Source: Streptomyces sp. T12
Lineage (GTDB): Bacteria > Actinomycetota > Actinomycetes > Streptomycetales > Streptomycetaceae
Direction: 5' to 3'
DNA: 64,000 nt
Assembly: GCF_028736035.1 (NCBI RefSeq)
Contig: NZ_CP117866.1
Location: 8,845,001 to 8,909,000 of the forward strand
The number at the start of each line of letters is the position of its first letter. Position 1 is the stretch's first letter. The notes beneath the pieces were generated by a model, which did not search any database, was not told the origin of the DNA, and saw only the letters and a program-made list of their open reading frames with translations. Position numbers and translations under genes: made by a program. Below are positions 25,886 through 34,958 of the stretch, one piece after another.

Positions 25886-26830
25886 ATGACAAGTTCTCTC
25901 GCACGCAGGCAGCTTCTCGGCGCGGGCATCGCCCTGGGAGCGACGGCCCTGATCGGTGGTACGGCACAGGCCGCCCCGGGCACCGCCAGATCCTGGCCCG
26001 GGGAGTTCTCGCTGCCCAACGGCTGGGGGCCGGAGGGAGTCGCGATCGGCTCCGCGCCGTACGCCTACTTCGGATCGATCGCCACCGGCGGCGTGTACCG
26101 GGTGAACCTCGCGAGCGGCAAGGGCAAGGTCGTCCACCGCGGCCTGGGGCGCATGACGGTCGGCCTGAAGGTCGACTCCTGGGGGCGGCTGTTCCTGGCA
26201 GGCGGCAGCAGTGCCGAACTGCGGGTCGTCGACGCCCACAGTGGTGCGCTGCTCGCCAACCACGTCGTCGCCGGAGAGAACAGTTTCGTCAACGACGTCC
26301 TGCTCACCCACGACGCCGCCTGGTTCACCGAGTCGTTCAGCGCACAGCTCTTCAAGCTGCCGCTGGGCAGGCAGGGCAGCATCGGGGCCCCGGAGAGCCT
26401 CACGCTGAGCGGTGACTGGGTGCAGTCCGGTTTCACGTCCAACGGCATCTCGCTCACGCCCGACGGCAGCGCCCTGCTCGTCACCAACGCGGCCGCGGAC
26501 GGCGGTTCGCTGATGCGCGTCAACCCCCACACCGGCGTGGCCCGCAAGGTCGACCTGGGTGACACGACGCTGCCCAGCGGCGACGGGCTGGTGCTCATCG
26601 GCCGCACTCTCTACGTGGTCCAGCCCAACCCCAACCAGGTGGACGTGATCCGGCTCAACCGGTCGGGTACAAGGGGCACTGCGATCGGAGTGATCAGGGA
26701 CGACCGCTTCGACCTGCCCACCACGGCCGCCGCCTACCAGGGTCGGCTGTACCTCCCCAACTCCCGCTTCACCACCCCGGACCGGGATGAGAACACCCCT
26801 TACAACGCAGTGTCCGTGCCGTTGGTGTGA
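25886..26830 (+). CDS. Secreted SMP-30/gluconolactonase-like beta-propeller protein
   Basis: A 314-residue protein. The N-terminus has twin arginines (LARRQLLG) before a hydrophobic stretch and an AQA-A cleavage site near residue 31, so export by Tat or Sec is likely. The mature part has repeated propeller blades (GWGPEGVAIG, SFVNDVLLTHDAAW, TSNGISLTPDG), as in SMP-30/LRE lactonase-like proteins. Streptomyces homologues are sometimes mislabelled superoxide dismutase. A terminator follows at 26849. Confidence 0.8.
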   Translation: MTSSLARRQLLGAGIALGATALIGGTAQAAPGTARSWPGEFSLPNGWGPEGVAIGSAPYAYFGSIATGGVYRVNLASGKGKVVHRGLGRMTVGLKVDSWGRLFLAGGSSAELRVVDAHSGALLANHVVAGENSFVNDVLLTHDAAWFTESFSAQLFKLPLGRQGSIGAPESLTLSGDWVQSGFTSNGISLTPDGSALLVTNAAADGGSLMRVNPHTGVARKVDLGDTTLPSGDGLVLIGRTLYVVQPNPNQVDVIRLNRSGTRGTAIGVIRDDRFDLPTTAAAYQGRLYLPNSRFTTPDRDENTPYNAVSVPLV

Positions 26831-26848
26831 CGTACGACCGGAGTACGG

Positions 26849-26883
26849 CTGGACCCCGCCCACTCAAAGCCGGCGGGGTCCAG
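26849..26883. terminator. Bidirectional terminator
   Basis: A perfect 12-bp stem (CTGGACCCCGCC against GGCGGGGTCCAG) around an 11-base loop, lying between the converging SMP-30-like and aldehyde dehydrogenase genes. Confidence 0.75.
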
Positions 26884-26898
26884 CGGTACTCGCCGTTT

Positions 26899-28380
26899 CT
26901 ATCCGTGCGTCGTGATGGTGTGCGCTTCGGTGAAGGAGAGCAGGCCGTCCGGGCCCATCTCGCGTCCGATGCCGCTCTGGCGGAAGCCGCCGAAGGGGGC
27001 TCGGTCGTCGCATGCGACGGCGTTGGCGTGGTTGATCCAGGTGGTGCCGGTGCGCAGCCGTTCCGCGAGGCCCGCCGCGCGGGCGGGGTCGGCGCTCCAG
27101 ACCGAGGAGCACAGTCCCGACCAGTCGTTGTTGACCTGGTCCAGTACGGAGTCGACGTCGTCGAAGGGCAGGATCGGCAGGGCGGGGCCGAACTGTTCCT
27201 CGGTGACGATTCTCAGGCCCGGGTCGGGATCGAGGACGAGGGCGGGGCGCAGGAAGTGTCCTCCTGAGGAGGCGGCGCCTGGGGCCAGGGTGCCCAGTTC
27301 GCGGATCTCGGCTCCGGCGTCGGCCGCCTCGGTCAGCATGGCGGTCACCTTGTCGCGCTGGGCGGCGCTGTTGAGCGGGCCCATGGTCGAGGCGGGGTAG
27401 GTTCCCGGGCCCACGCGTTGGGTGTCGAGGGCAGTGGCGAGCGCGTCGACGAGTTCGTCGTAGCGGGAGCGGTGGACGTACAGCCGTTTGACGGCCATGC
27501 AGACCTGGCCGCTCGTCAGGAACGCGCCCTGGACGAGCCGTCCGATGTGCTCCTGATCGAGTACGGCGTCATCGAGGACGATCGCGGGGTCGTTGCCGCC
27601 GAGTTCGAGGGTCACCGAGGCGAGGTTCTGCGCGGCGGCGGCCATGATGTTCTTGCCGGCGGCCGTGCTTCCGGTGAACACGATCTTGCGGACGCGGGGG
27701 TCGGTGAGCAGCGGGGCGACCGCGTCGTTGCTGCCGGTCACGACGTTCAGGACGCCGGCGGGGAGTCCCGCCGCGAACAGTTCCAGGGTGCGCACCATGG
27801 CCAGCGGCACGGTGGGCGGAGGCTTGACCACGGCGGTGTTCCCGGCAAGCAGCGCGTACGGCAGGCTCGCGCCGAGGATCGCGATCGGCCAGTTGAACGG
27901 GACGATGACGGTGACCACGCCCATGGGGAGCCGGTGGATGTGCGAGGTCAGCGGCGGGCCGTCGAGGTGCCTTACCTGGTCGAGGGAGTCGACCAGGTCG
28001 ATGGCCGCCCGGATGCGGGCGACGAAGACGCTCATCTCGATCTGGCTCTCGAGGGAGATCTTGCCGTTCTCGCGGGTCATCAGCGCTGCCCGGTCGGCCT
28101 CACTGCCGTCGAGGAGGGTGAGCGCCTGGCCGATGATCTCCGCTCGCCGGCGCGCGGGCATCGCCGCCCAGCTCGGGAACGCCGCGTCCGCGGCGGCTAC
28201 GGCCGCCCGGGCCTGCTCGACGGTGGCTGCGGCGGCGTGACCGACGATCTGCTCAGGGGCCGCCGGGTTGTGGACGGCTGTCCAATCGTCGGTCTCGACG
28301 GTCCTGCCGCCGATGAGCAGTCCCGTCCGGACCGGCGCCGCCCAGGTCTCCGCCGGTGCTGTGGGGATTCTTTCGGACAT
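26899..28380 (-). CDS. Aldehyde dehydrogenase family protein
   Basis: A 493-residue aldehyde dehydrogenase with Glu259 (TLELGGND) and Cys294 (TSGQVCMAV), the PFNWP cofactor motif and FTGSTAAG. The NDP rather than NAP after ELGG and the GQVCMAVKR context are typical of medium-chain or semialdehyde-type branches. The ATG at 28380 has a GGAGAG site; the longer frame is not supported. It is upstream-divergent from an IclR remnant. Confidence 0.9.
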   Translation of the reverse strand: MSERIPTAPAETWAAPVRTGLLIGGRTVETDDWTAVHNPAAPEQIVGHAAAATVEQARAAVAAADAAFPSWAAMPARRRAEIIGQALTLLDGSEADRAALMTRENGKISLESQIEMSVFVARIRAAIDLVDSLDQVRHLDGPPLTSHIHRLPMGVVTVIVPFNWPIAILGASLPYALLAGNTAVVKPPPTVPLAMVRTLELFAAGLPAGVLNVVTGSNDAVAPLLTDPRVRKIVFTGSTAAGKNIMAAAAQNLASVTLELGGNDPAIVLDDAVLDQEHIGRLVQGAFLTSGQVCMAVKRLYVHRSRYDELVDALATALDTQRVGPGTYPASTMGPLNSAAQRDKVTAMLTEAADAGAEIRELGTLAPGAASSGGHFLRPALVLDPDPGLRIVTEEQFGPALPILPFDDVDSVLDQVNNDWSGLCSSVWSADPARAAGLAERLRTGTTWINHANAVACDDRAPFGGFRQSGIGREMGPDGLLSFTEAHTITTHG

Positions 28381-28522
28381 GCGGCTCTCCAAAGGATCAG
28401 GTGCGCCCCTTCGTTCGGTGTCGCGAGCGCACGGAACGGGCGAAGACCAGGAAGCACGGGAAAGAAGGAGTGGCGACGCCTGACGGACGATCATCCGTAT
28501 GGCGGACGGTTCAGGCCAGAGT

Positions 28523-28801
28523 CACTTCGGACGCTCGGATGTGTCGAGCTCTCCGACGAACAGCCGGCACCCGGCATCCGGTCCGTCACCGCCCCGCTGC
28601 GGGACGGCTCCGGCCGGGTCATCGCGGCCCTCAACGTCAACTGCCACGCGGCCGAGACCTCGGTCGAGCGGCTCGTCGAGGAGTATCTGCCGCTGCTGCA
28701 GATCGCGGGAGACATCAGCGCGGATTTCGCCCGCGTCGCCGCGGTGCCGCAGGCCTGGGAGGAGCCGCTGCCCGCCGCACGGACCTCGATGACGGGGGCC
28801 G
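28523..28801 (+). pseudogene. IclR family regulator, C-terminal fragment
   Basis: About 90 codons match the effector-binding domain of IclR regulators: PAPGIRSVTAPLRDGSGRVI, ALNVNCHAAETSVERL, and a terminal DFARVAAVP. The winged-helix half is missing and no start is visible. The fragment runs up to the stop of the opposing SDR gene at 28809. A relic of a lost pca-type or similar regulator is possible. Confidence 0.7.
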
Positions 28802-28808
28802 ATGCGCG

Positions 28809-29720
28809 TCACGCCTCCTCGAAGGCCTCCAGGTCGAGGGGCGTGGGCATGAAGTCCTGGAGCCGGTCGGCATAGGCATGGGAGAAGAGTTCGGCGACCG
28901 ACTCGGCGGTCCAGCCGCCCTGCCCGAACCGCTCCTCGACCTCACCGGGGTGCGTCCACAGGGCGATCCGGTCGCCCCCAGCGGCGATGGCCTGTCCGGT
29001 GACGTGGGCCGACTCCTTCGACGCCAGATACACGATCATCGGCGCCACGTCGTCCGGCGAACCGAGACCCTGCCGCCGGAGGGCCTCGGGTACAGGCTCC
29101 CCCGCGTCGACCTTCGCCACGAGGTCACCTATCCGGGGCATGGTCGCCACCATGCGCGTCAGCGCGGTCGGCACGATGGCGTTGACCGTGACGTCGATCT
29201 TCGCGAGTTCGACGGCCCAGGTGCGCGTCATCGCGACGATCGCGCCTTTGGATGCCGAGTAGGCGGTCTGGCCGAAGCTCGCGCGCTGCCCCGCCGGTGA
29301 TCCCACCAGGATGAGCCGACCGCCCTCTCCCTGTTCACGGAAACGGGCCGCCGCCGCGCGGCCGCAGGTGAACGTACCGCGCAGATGGCTGGTGACGACG
29401 AGGTCGAAGTCGTCGTCGGTGGTGTTGCGCAGGGTCCTGTCGCGCAGCGCACCGGCGTTGGTGATCATCACATCGAGCCGGCCGAACTCGTCGACCGCGC
29501 GCCGGACCAGCCCGTCGGCGAACTCGGCACCGCCGACCGCGCCGACATGGGCGACGGCTGTTCCACCCGCGTCCGTGATGACGTCGACCGTCTCCGCGGC
29601 CACGTCGGCGTCCAGGTCGTTCACGACGACGGCGGCGCCCGCCGCCGCCAGCGCGCGGGCGTAGGCCCTTCCCAGGCCTCGGCCCGCACCTGTGACAATG
29701 GCGACTTTGCCGTCGAGCAT
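28809..29720 (-). CDS. SDR family oxidoreductase (HSD17B4-like)
   Basis: A 303-residue SDR with GAGRGLG, NAGALRD, Ser in VGSPAG, and YSASK. The C-terminal extension (about 245-303, IALWTHPGEVEERFGQGGW) is characteristic of the hydroxyacyl-CoA dehydrogenase domain of multifunctional protein 2 and steroid side-chain enzymes. It probably oxidises a 3-hydroxyacyl-CoA. The start has AGGAGG. It is followed downstream on the same strand by no partner. Confidence 0.88.
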   Translation of the reverse strand: MLDGKVAIVTGAGRGLGRAYARALAAAGAAVVVNDLDADVAAETVDVITDAGGTAVAHVGAVGGAEFADGLVRRAVDEFGRLDVMITNAGALRDRTLRNTTDDDFDLVVTSHLRGTFTCGRAAAARFREQGEGGRLILVGSPAGQRASFGQTAYSASKGAIVAMTRTWAVELAKIDVTVNAIVPTALTRMVATMPRIGDLVAKVDAGEPVPEALRRQGLGSPDDVAPMIVYLASKESAHVTGQAIAAGGDRIALWTHPGEVEERFGQGGWTAESVAELFSHAYADRLQDFMPTPLDLEAFEEA

Positions 29721-29845
29721 GCTGTCCTCCTGAGCTGGGGGTCGGTACCCCTGAGCGTAGGAACGCTCCGGGCCCGGGAGGAACCCGCTGATGACGGCAC
29801 CTGCGGCGGACCTGTGTCCTGAACCGCCCAGGACATCCGTCGCGG

Positions 29846-30655
29846 TCAGCCCCGCGGCGGGACCAGACCCTGCCGCACCGCGAACAGCGCGGCCTGGGTC
29901 CGGGAGGTGAGCCGGAGTTTGCGCAGGACGTTGCTCACGTGGGTGCGGGCGGTGCGCTCGCTGATCACCAGCTCGTCGGCGATCTGCTGGTTCGACCGTC
30001 CCTCGGCGACCAGTACGAGGACGTCGCGTTCCCGGCCGGTGAGCGAGGCCAGCCCGGTCGGTGGCGAAACGATCTCCTGGGTCAGTCCCCTGGCGACCGC
30101 GGGGTCGAGGAAGACCTCGCCCCGGGCGGCCGCGCGGATGGCGGCGACCACCTCACCCGCCTCGGCGTCCTTGAGCAGGTAGCCTGCGGCTCCCTGGGCG
30201 AGCGCCGCGTGGACGCGTTCCATCTCGCCGAAGCTGGTGAGCACCACGACCCGGAGACCGGGGTGGCGCTGCTTGATCACTCCGATCGCCGTCGCCCCGT
30301 CCATCCTGGGCATGAGCAGGTCGATCAGCACCACGTCCGGGAGTTCCTGGTGGGCGGCCATCGCGTCGAGCCGGGTGAGCGCCTCCTGCCCGTCGGCGGC
30401 CTCCGCAGCGACCTCCATGTCGTCCAGGACCTCGAGGTAGGCGCGGATCCCGCGGCGTACGACGGCGTGGTCGTCGACGATCAGGACCCGGATGGGGCGG
30501 GGTCCGGTGTCTCCGGCAACGGCACCGCCCGCGGAGTGCTCCGTGAGCCGTCCGTCTCCGTGTCCGGGGGCTCCGGCACCCGTACGGGCAGGGGTATGAC
30601 GACCCGTACGGCCGTACCGCTCTTCCCGGATCTGATCCTCATGGCGCCGCCCCAT
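29846..30655 (-). CDS. NarL/FixJ family response regulator
   Basis: Receiver domain (RVLIVDDHAVVRRG with the acidic pair; phosphoacceptor Asp in VVLIDLLMPRMDG; Lys in YLLKDAE) and LuxR-type HTH (LTGRERDVLVLVAEGRSNQQ). It is the partner of the adjacent sensor kinase. The start is awkward: no ATG, GTG or TTG occurs close to the receiver domain, so the nearest clear start is ATG 30655. That would overlap the kinase gene by 175 bases and add a 54-residue Arg/Gly-rich tail. A non-standard start nearer 30490 is possible. Confidence 0.85.
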   Translation of the reverse strand: MGRRHEDQIREERYGRTGRHTPARTGAGAPGHGDGRLTEHSAGGAVAGDTGPRPIRVLIVDDHAVVRRGIRAYLEVLDDMEVAAEAADGQEALTRLDAMAAHQELPDVVLIDLLMPRMDGATAIGVIKQRHPGLRVVVLTSFGEMERVHAALAQGAAGYLLKDAEAGEVVAAIRAAARGEVFLDPAVARGLTQEIVSPPTGLASLTGRERDVLVLVAEGRSNQQIADELVISERTARTHVSNVLRKLRLTSRTQAALFAVRQGLVPPRG

Positions 30656-32133
30656 CGTTCCGCCCTTTCCCGCATGGTCGTCAGTCCGTAGCCGTGGTCC
30701 CAGTGCGCGCCGGTCGTCCGCCCGTCGTCCTCTCCTTGCCCCGAGCCGCCGCGCCCGCCGGATGCCGCGAGTCCGCGACCGTCGTCACGGACGCCGGCGG
30801 TCAGGGTGTGGTCGCGTACGCCGAGGCGGATGGTGACGGTGGTGGCCCCCGCGTGTTTGACCACGTTGTGGATGGCCTCGGCGACGATCCGGTACATGTC
30901 CTCCGCCAGGTCGGGTTCGACCGCGTTCAGCTCCGCGCCGAACAGCAGTCGGAAGCTGAGACCCGTCCGGTTCTCGGTGCTCTTGACGAGTGCGCTCACC
31001 GCCTCTTCCAGGCCGAGCCGGGTGGAGGTGGGACGCAGTTCGTGCACCATCGCCCGAAGGTCGGCGAGGACCGTCTGCGACAGGGCCCTGACCTCCTCCG
31101 CGAACTGCCGGACCGCCTCCGCCGGCACCGGCTTGTCGCGCGCCCCCAGCACTCCGACGGCGTTGGCCTGCATGCCGATGGAGAACACCTGCTGGACGAT
31201 CGAGTCGTGCAGGTCGCGGGCGAGGCGCCGGCGCTCGTTCCGGCGGGCCCCTTCACGTTCGCGCTGCAGCAGCGTGGCGTAGTCGACGGCGAGCGCGGCC
31301 TGCTCCGCCATGGCGGCCAGGAACTCCAGCGTTCGGCCGCCGATCTCCTGACCGGGTGCGAAGTACGCGTTGAGCACCCCTTCGGGTCGGCCGCGCGCCA
31401 TCAGCGGAACACTGACGAAGGAGTCCCAGTTGAGCTCCCCGAGGTAGGCGTGCAGCGGTTCCCAGGCCGGATCCTCGCGGATCTGGGCCCACCGGTGGGG
31501 CACGACGATCGGTTTGCGCTCCCGCAGGGTGTCCAGCATGCTCAGCCGGGCGCCGCGGTCGCGGCACTCCAGCAGCCGGTCGAGGAACGCGTCCCAGTGC
31601 CGTAGCCCCGCCGAGCCCATCAGCCGCAGTTCGCGGCCTGTGCTGTCCAGGATGAGGATCTGTACGCCGGCCAGGCCGTCGGTCTGGACGATCTGCCGGG
31701 CAACGGCGTCGAGGGTCGAGCCGAGCGAGCCCTCCGAAGCAAGTGCGATCGACGACTGGGCTATCGCCGCGATCCTGCGCTGCCGGTGCCACTCGTCGGT
31801 CACGTCGCGGAACGACACCACCGTGAACTTCGGGTCGCCCGGCAGGACGCGGGCCCGGTAGGCGAACTCCCGGCGGGTCCCGGAGGCGGGCATCCAGTGA
31901 GCCACGCGCTCGTCCGACTGCTCCTCCAGCAGCCCTGCCCGGCACGCGCCGGTGGCCCCTTCCGCCAGCGCGAACGGGGATGTCCTACCGAGCAGGTCGG
32001 CCTCCTCGGGTGCGCCGCACAACGCGACCCCCGCGGGGTTGAGGCGGACGAACCGGCCGACGCAGTCCAGTACGGCCAGGCCGTCCGGCGCGACGGCGGC
32101 GACCTCGTCCCACCCCACGGGTGATGCGGACAT
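30481..32133 (-). CDS. Sensor histidine kinase (PAS-GAF-HisKA_3-HATPase)
   Basis: A 550-residue kinase without membrane helices. It has a PAS-like domain (about 5-115), GAF (about 130-285), the dimerisation/phosphoacceptor segment RRRLARDLHDSIVQQVF with His309, and an HATPase domain (NVVKHAG N-box, DDGRG, HGYGLTTMRERAERWGG). The ATG at 32133 has GAGGAGG with six-base spacing. A soluble PAS-GAF kinase suggests sensing of a cytoplasmic small molecule or redox/gas signal. It is coupled to the response regulator gene. Confidence 0.9.
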   Translation of the reverse strand: MSASPVGWDEVAAVAPDGLAVLDCVGRFVRLNPAGVALCGAPEEADLLGRTSPFALAEGATGACRAGLLEEQSDERVAHWMPASGTRREFAYRARVLPGDPKFTVVSFRDVTDEWHRQRRIAAIAQSSIALASEGSLGSTLDAVARQIVQTDGLAGVQILILDSTGRELRLMGSAGLRHWDAFLDRLLECRDRGARLSMLDTLRERKPIVVPHRWAQIREDPAWEPLHAYLGELNWDSFVSVPLMARGRPEGVLNAYFAPGQEIGGRTLEFLAAMAEQAALAVDYATLLQREREGARRNERRRLARDLHDSIVQQVFSIGMQANAVGVLGARDKPVPAEAVRQFAEEVRALSQTVLADLRAMVHELRPTSTRLGLEEAVSALVKSTENRTGLSFRLLFGAELNAVEPDLAEDMYRIVAEAIHNVVKHAGATTVTIRLGVRDHTLTAGVRDDGRGLAASGGRGGSGQGEDDGRTTGAHWDHGYGLTTMRERAERWGGAMRIRSGKSGTAVRVVIPLPVRVPEPPDTETDGSRSTPRAVPLPETPDPAPSGS

Positions 32134-32539
32134 GACCGACCTCCTCATCGTCGTTGTGACCGGCGGGCGTTGGACCTTGCTGTCGAAGTCCGCCGTGATG
32201 CTGATCCGACGCGTTGGATTCGCCGTGCCGGTTCGCCACGCGGATGCGCTGCGTCAGGAGAACGCGTCAGTCGGTGAGCGGACTGGGGCGACTCGCGATC
32301 GCCCCAGCATCGTAGCCCGGCGGATTCGGAGCGGATCTACGTCATTCGTCCTGTTCACCGCCCTGTCGAAGCGCCGAGCCGGTCGAGTCATTGCACGCGT
32401 TCCGCAAGGAGTGCGCCCCGCCTACCGTGAGGGAGAAGCGCCCCGTGGATCGCTACTCCCCCCAGACATCCACGGGGCGCTCCGGCCGCGCCCGGCCGTG
32501 CGGTCTGCCACCGCCCCGAGGACGAGGAGGTCCTGAGGT
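32134..32539. other. Divergent control region, kinase / acyl-CoA ligase
   Basis: A 406-base gap. It contains the large hairpin at 32437-32481 just upstream of the ligase gene. No coding frame is convincing. Confidence 0.45.
32437..32481 (+). promoter_or_regulatory. Leader hairpin upstream of the acyl-CoA ligase
   Basis: Perfect 14-bp inverted repeats AGCGCCCCGTGGAT / ATCCACGGGGCGCT separated by a 17-base loop, ending 58 bases before the start codon. No T tract follows, so it is not a simple terminator. It could be a leader structure or a protein-binding dyad. Confidence 0.6.
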
Positions 32540-34186
32540 ATGGACGTGTCCATCGGCACGATCTGGGAGGCGGTCTCCCGGGCCCTGCCCGACGCCGTCG
32601 CCATCACCGAGCCCGGCCGTGACACCACCTACCGGGAGTTCGACGAGCGCGCGTCACGGCTGGCCGCCGCGCTGGAAGCGGCCGGGGTGCGCGAGGGCGA
32701 CACCGTGGCCTGCTACCTGTTCAACGGTTCCGCCTACCTGGAGACGGTCTTCGCCGCCTTCAAGCTCGGCGCCGTCCCGGTGAACGCCAACTACCGCTAC
32801 ACCGGCGAGGAACTCACCGAACTCCTCACCGACGCCGACGCCGCCGCGCTCGTCTTCAGCGGCGCCCTGGCCGACCGGGTCACGCACGCCGCCGGACACG
32901 TACGCACGCTGAAGCTGCTGGTGAGGGCGGGCGATCCACCCGCCGACGGCCCGGCCGGTCCCTCTGTGCCCGAACTGGAAGACCTGCTGGCGGCCCACGC
33001 ACCACGCGAGCCGCAGCCGCGGCCCGGATCGGACCGGCTCTTCATGTACACCGGTGGGACCACCGGCAAGCCGAAGGGCGTGGTGTGGCGGCAGAGCGAT
33101 CTGCTGCACTCCCTGGTGGTCCCGATCTTCCATCCGCTCGGTGTCACCGAACTCCCCGCGACGCTCGACGAGGCCGTGGCCATCGCGATCGAGGCACACC
33201 GTGAAGGTCGTGCACCGACCACCATGCCCGTCGTACCGCTCATGCACGCCACCGGGCTGTTCAACACCATGGGCGCCCTGATGGTGGGCGGCCGGGGGGT
33301 CACCGCGCGGCAGGGCGGCCTCGATCCGGAGCACGTCTGGCGCACCATCGCCGCGGAGCGGGTCGAGACGGTCATCGTCGCGGGCAACGCCGTGTGCCGA
33401 CCGCTCGTCGACGAGCTGGTGCGGGCGGAACAGGCCGGTACGCCGCACGACCTGAACTCCGTGCGCAGGGTCCTCAGCTCCGGCACCGCTCTCAGCGATG
33501 CGCTCAAGAGCGCGCTGCACGAACGCGCCGAGGTCACGGTCATCGACGCCATCGCCTCCAGCGAAGGCGGTCCCTTCGCCTTCGCGATCACCTCGTCGGT
33601 ACGCGACCTGCCCGCCCGATTCTTCCCCGTGCCCGCGACAAGAGTGGTCGGCCCCGGTGACCGGTTCGTCGAACCCGGCAGTGACGAGGTCGGGAACCTC
33701 GCCTACTGCGGGCCCATGCCCCTCGGCTACTACAAGGACACCGCCAAGAGCGCGACGACGTTCCGCACCATCGACGGGGTCCGGTACGCGATCCCCGGCG
33801 ATCTCGCCCGGATCGAGGCCGACGGCGCGATCCGGTTCCTCGGACGCGGCTCCGGCGTGATCAACACCGGCGGGGAAAAGGTGCACCCGCAGGAAGTCGA
33901 GAACGTCCTGCTCTCGCACCCCGCGGTGAAGGACTGCGTCGTCGTCGGCGTCCCCGACGAGACCTGGGGAGAACGGGTGGCAGCCGTCGTGGCGGTCCCT
34001 CCCGGTACCACCGCCACCGGCGAGGAGCTGCGCGACTGGGTCCGGCGCAGCCTCGCCGGCTACAAGGTGCCGCGTTCCGTCGTCCTGACGGACGTCCTGT
34101 CGCGCACCCCCACCGGCAAGCTCGAAGTCGCCTGGGCCAGGAAGACGGTCCAGGACGCCGACGCGGGTGCCGGCGACGGAATGTGA
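32540..34186 (+). CDS. Acyl-CoA synthetase (FadD19/FadD17-like)
   Basis: A 548-residue adenylate-forming ligase with the P-loop TGGTTGKPKG (171-180), PGDLARIE, GRGSGVINTGGEKVHP and a terminal PTGKLE lysine. The TGGTTG variant and GSGVINTGGEKV are typical of the actinobacterial steroid/long-chain FadD19 group, which loads side-chain acids onto CoA. It has a strong GAGGAGG site before ATG 32540 and a hairpin in the leader. It is closed by the terminator at 34218. Confidence 0.9.
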   Translation: MDVSIGTIWEAVSRALPDAVAITEPGRDTTYREFDERASRLAAALEAAGVREGDTVACYLFNGSAYLETVFAAFKLGAVPVNANYRYTGEELTELLTDADAAALVFSGALADRVTHAAGHVRTLKLLVRAGDPPADGPAGPSVPELEDLLAAHAPREPQPRPGSDRLFMYTGGTTGKPKGVVWRQSDLLHSLVVPIFHPLGVTELPATLDEAVAIAIEAHREGRAPTTMPVVPLMHATGLFNTMGALMVGGRGVTARQGGLDPEHVWRTIAAERVETVIVAGNAVCRPLVDELVRAEQAGTPHDLNSVRRVLSSGTALSDALKSALHERAEVTVIDAIASSEGGPFAFAITSSVRDLPARFFPVPATRVVGPGDRFVEPGSDEVGNLAYCGPMPLGYYKDTAKSATTFRTIDGVRYAIPGDLARIEADGAIRFLGRGSGVINTGGEKVHPQEVENVLLSHPAVKDCVVVGVPDETWGERVAAVVAVPPGTTATGEELRDWVRRSLAGYKVPRSVVLTDVLSRTPTGKLEVAWARKTVQDADAGAGDGM

Positions 34187-34217
34187 CAGTCGAGTGCCTG
34201 AAGCCCTGAACGGGAAC

Positions 34218-34246
34218 GGCGGCCGGGCACATCGTGCCCTGCCGCC
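34218..34246. terminator. Bidirectional terminator
   Basis: A hairpin GGCGGC-c-GGGCAC / atc / GTGCCC-t-GCCGCC lies between the converging acyl-CoA ligase and GntR genes. Twelve pairs with one internal mismatch and a three-base loop. Confidence 0.7.
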
Positions 34247-34256
34247 TCGCCGTGCC

Positions 34257-34910
34257 TCAGCTCGCGCGCTCCTGGCGGGCTTCGAGCGCCCGCAGCGCCT
34301 CCACCACGCTCGCCACGTGGTCCCGCATGGCCGTTTCGGCCGCCACCGGGTCCCCGGCCGCGATCGCCGCGATGATCCGCTGGTGCTGGGGCAGCGACGC
34401 GCGGGCCCGCCCCGGGACCAGGGACAGCATGAACTGGTGCCGGACCACCTGGGCCCGCAGTCGTTCGACGACCTGGTTGGCGGTCTCGTGGCCGGCGATG
34501 TCGCGCACACGGCGGTGCAGACGGGCGTTGAGGTCGCTGTACGCCATCAGTTCGCCGTCGGCGACCGCCCGAGCCATGTCCGCACCGATCGCGCGGAGCT
34601 CCTCGGCCTGCGCGGGGCTGACCCGCTCCGCCGCGCGAGCGGCGATCAGGCCCTCCAGGACCATCCGTACCTCCGTCACCTCGACCGCCTCGGCGAAGGA
34701 GATCTCCCGGACGCGGGCGCCGCGGTTGCGCTGGATCTCGACCAGGCCCTCCGTCGCCAGCTGCCGGAGTGCCGACCGCACCCCGGAGCGGCCGGCGCCG
34801 AACTGTTCGCAGAGGTCCGCCTCGATCAGGCGCTGTCGCGGCACGTAGTCACCGCGCAGCAGCGCGGCCCGGATCGCACCGGTGACGTCGTTTTCCACAG
34901 AAGTGCTCAC
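34257..34910 (-). CDS. GntR family regulator, FCD domain
   Basis: A 217-residue regulator with a GntR winged helix (about 8-70: EADLCEQFGAGRSGVRSALRQL) and a C-terminal FCD domain (about 80-205) with the metal/ligand residues in DLNARLHRRV and PQHQRIIAAI. FCD members such as VanR sense aromatic or carboxylic acids. It heads the extradiol catabolic cluster. The dyad TATTGTCAACAATA at 35697, in the LigK/GalB divergent promoter, has the TTGT-N2-ACAA form known for this family. Confidence 0.9.
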   Translation of the reverse strand: MSTSVENDVTGAIRAALLRGDYVPRQRLIEADLCEQFGAGRSGVRSALRQLATEGLVEIQRNRGARVREISFAEAVEVTEVRMVLEGLIAARAAERVSPAQAEELRAIGADMARAVADGELMAYSDLNARLHRRVRDIAGHETANQVVERLRAQVVRHQFMLSLVPGRARASLPQHQRIIAAIAAGDPVAAETAMRDHVASVVEALRALEARQERAS

Positions 34911-34958
34911 GGTGTGCGGTCCCCATCCACCACAGGTCCAGGGCGAGAAAGCCGGCGG

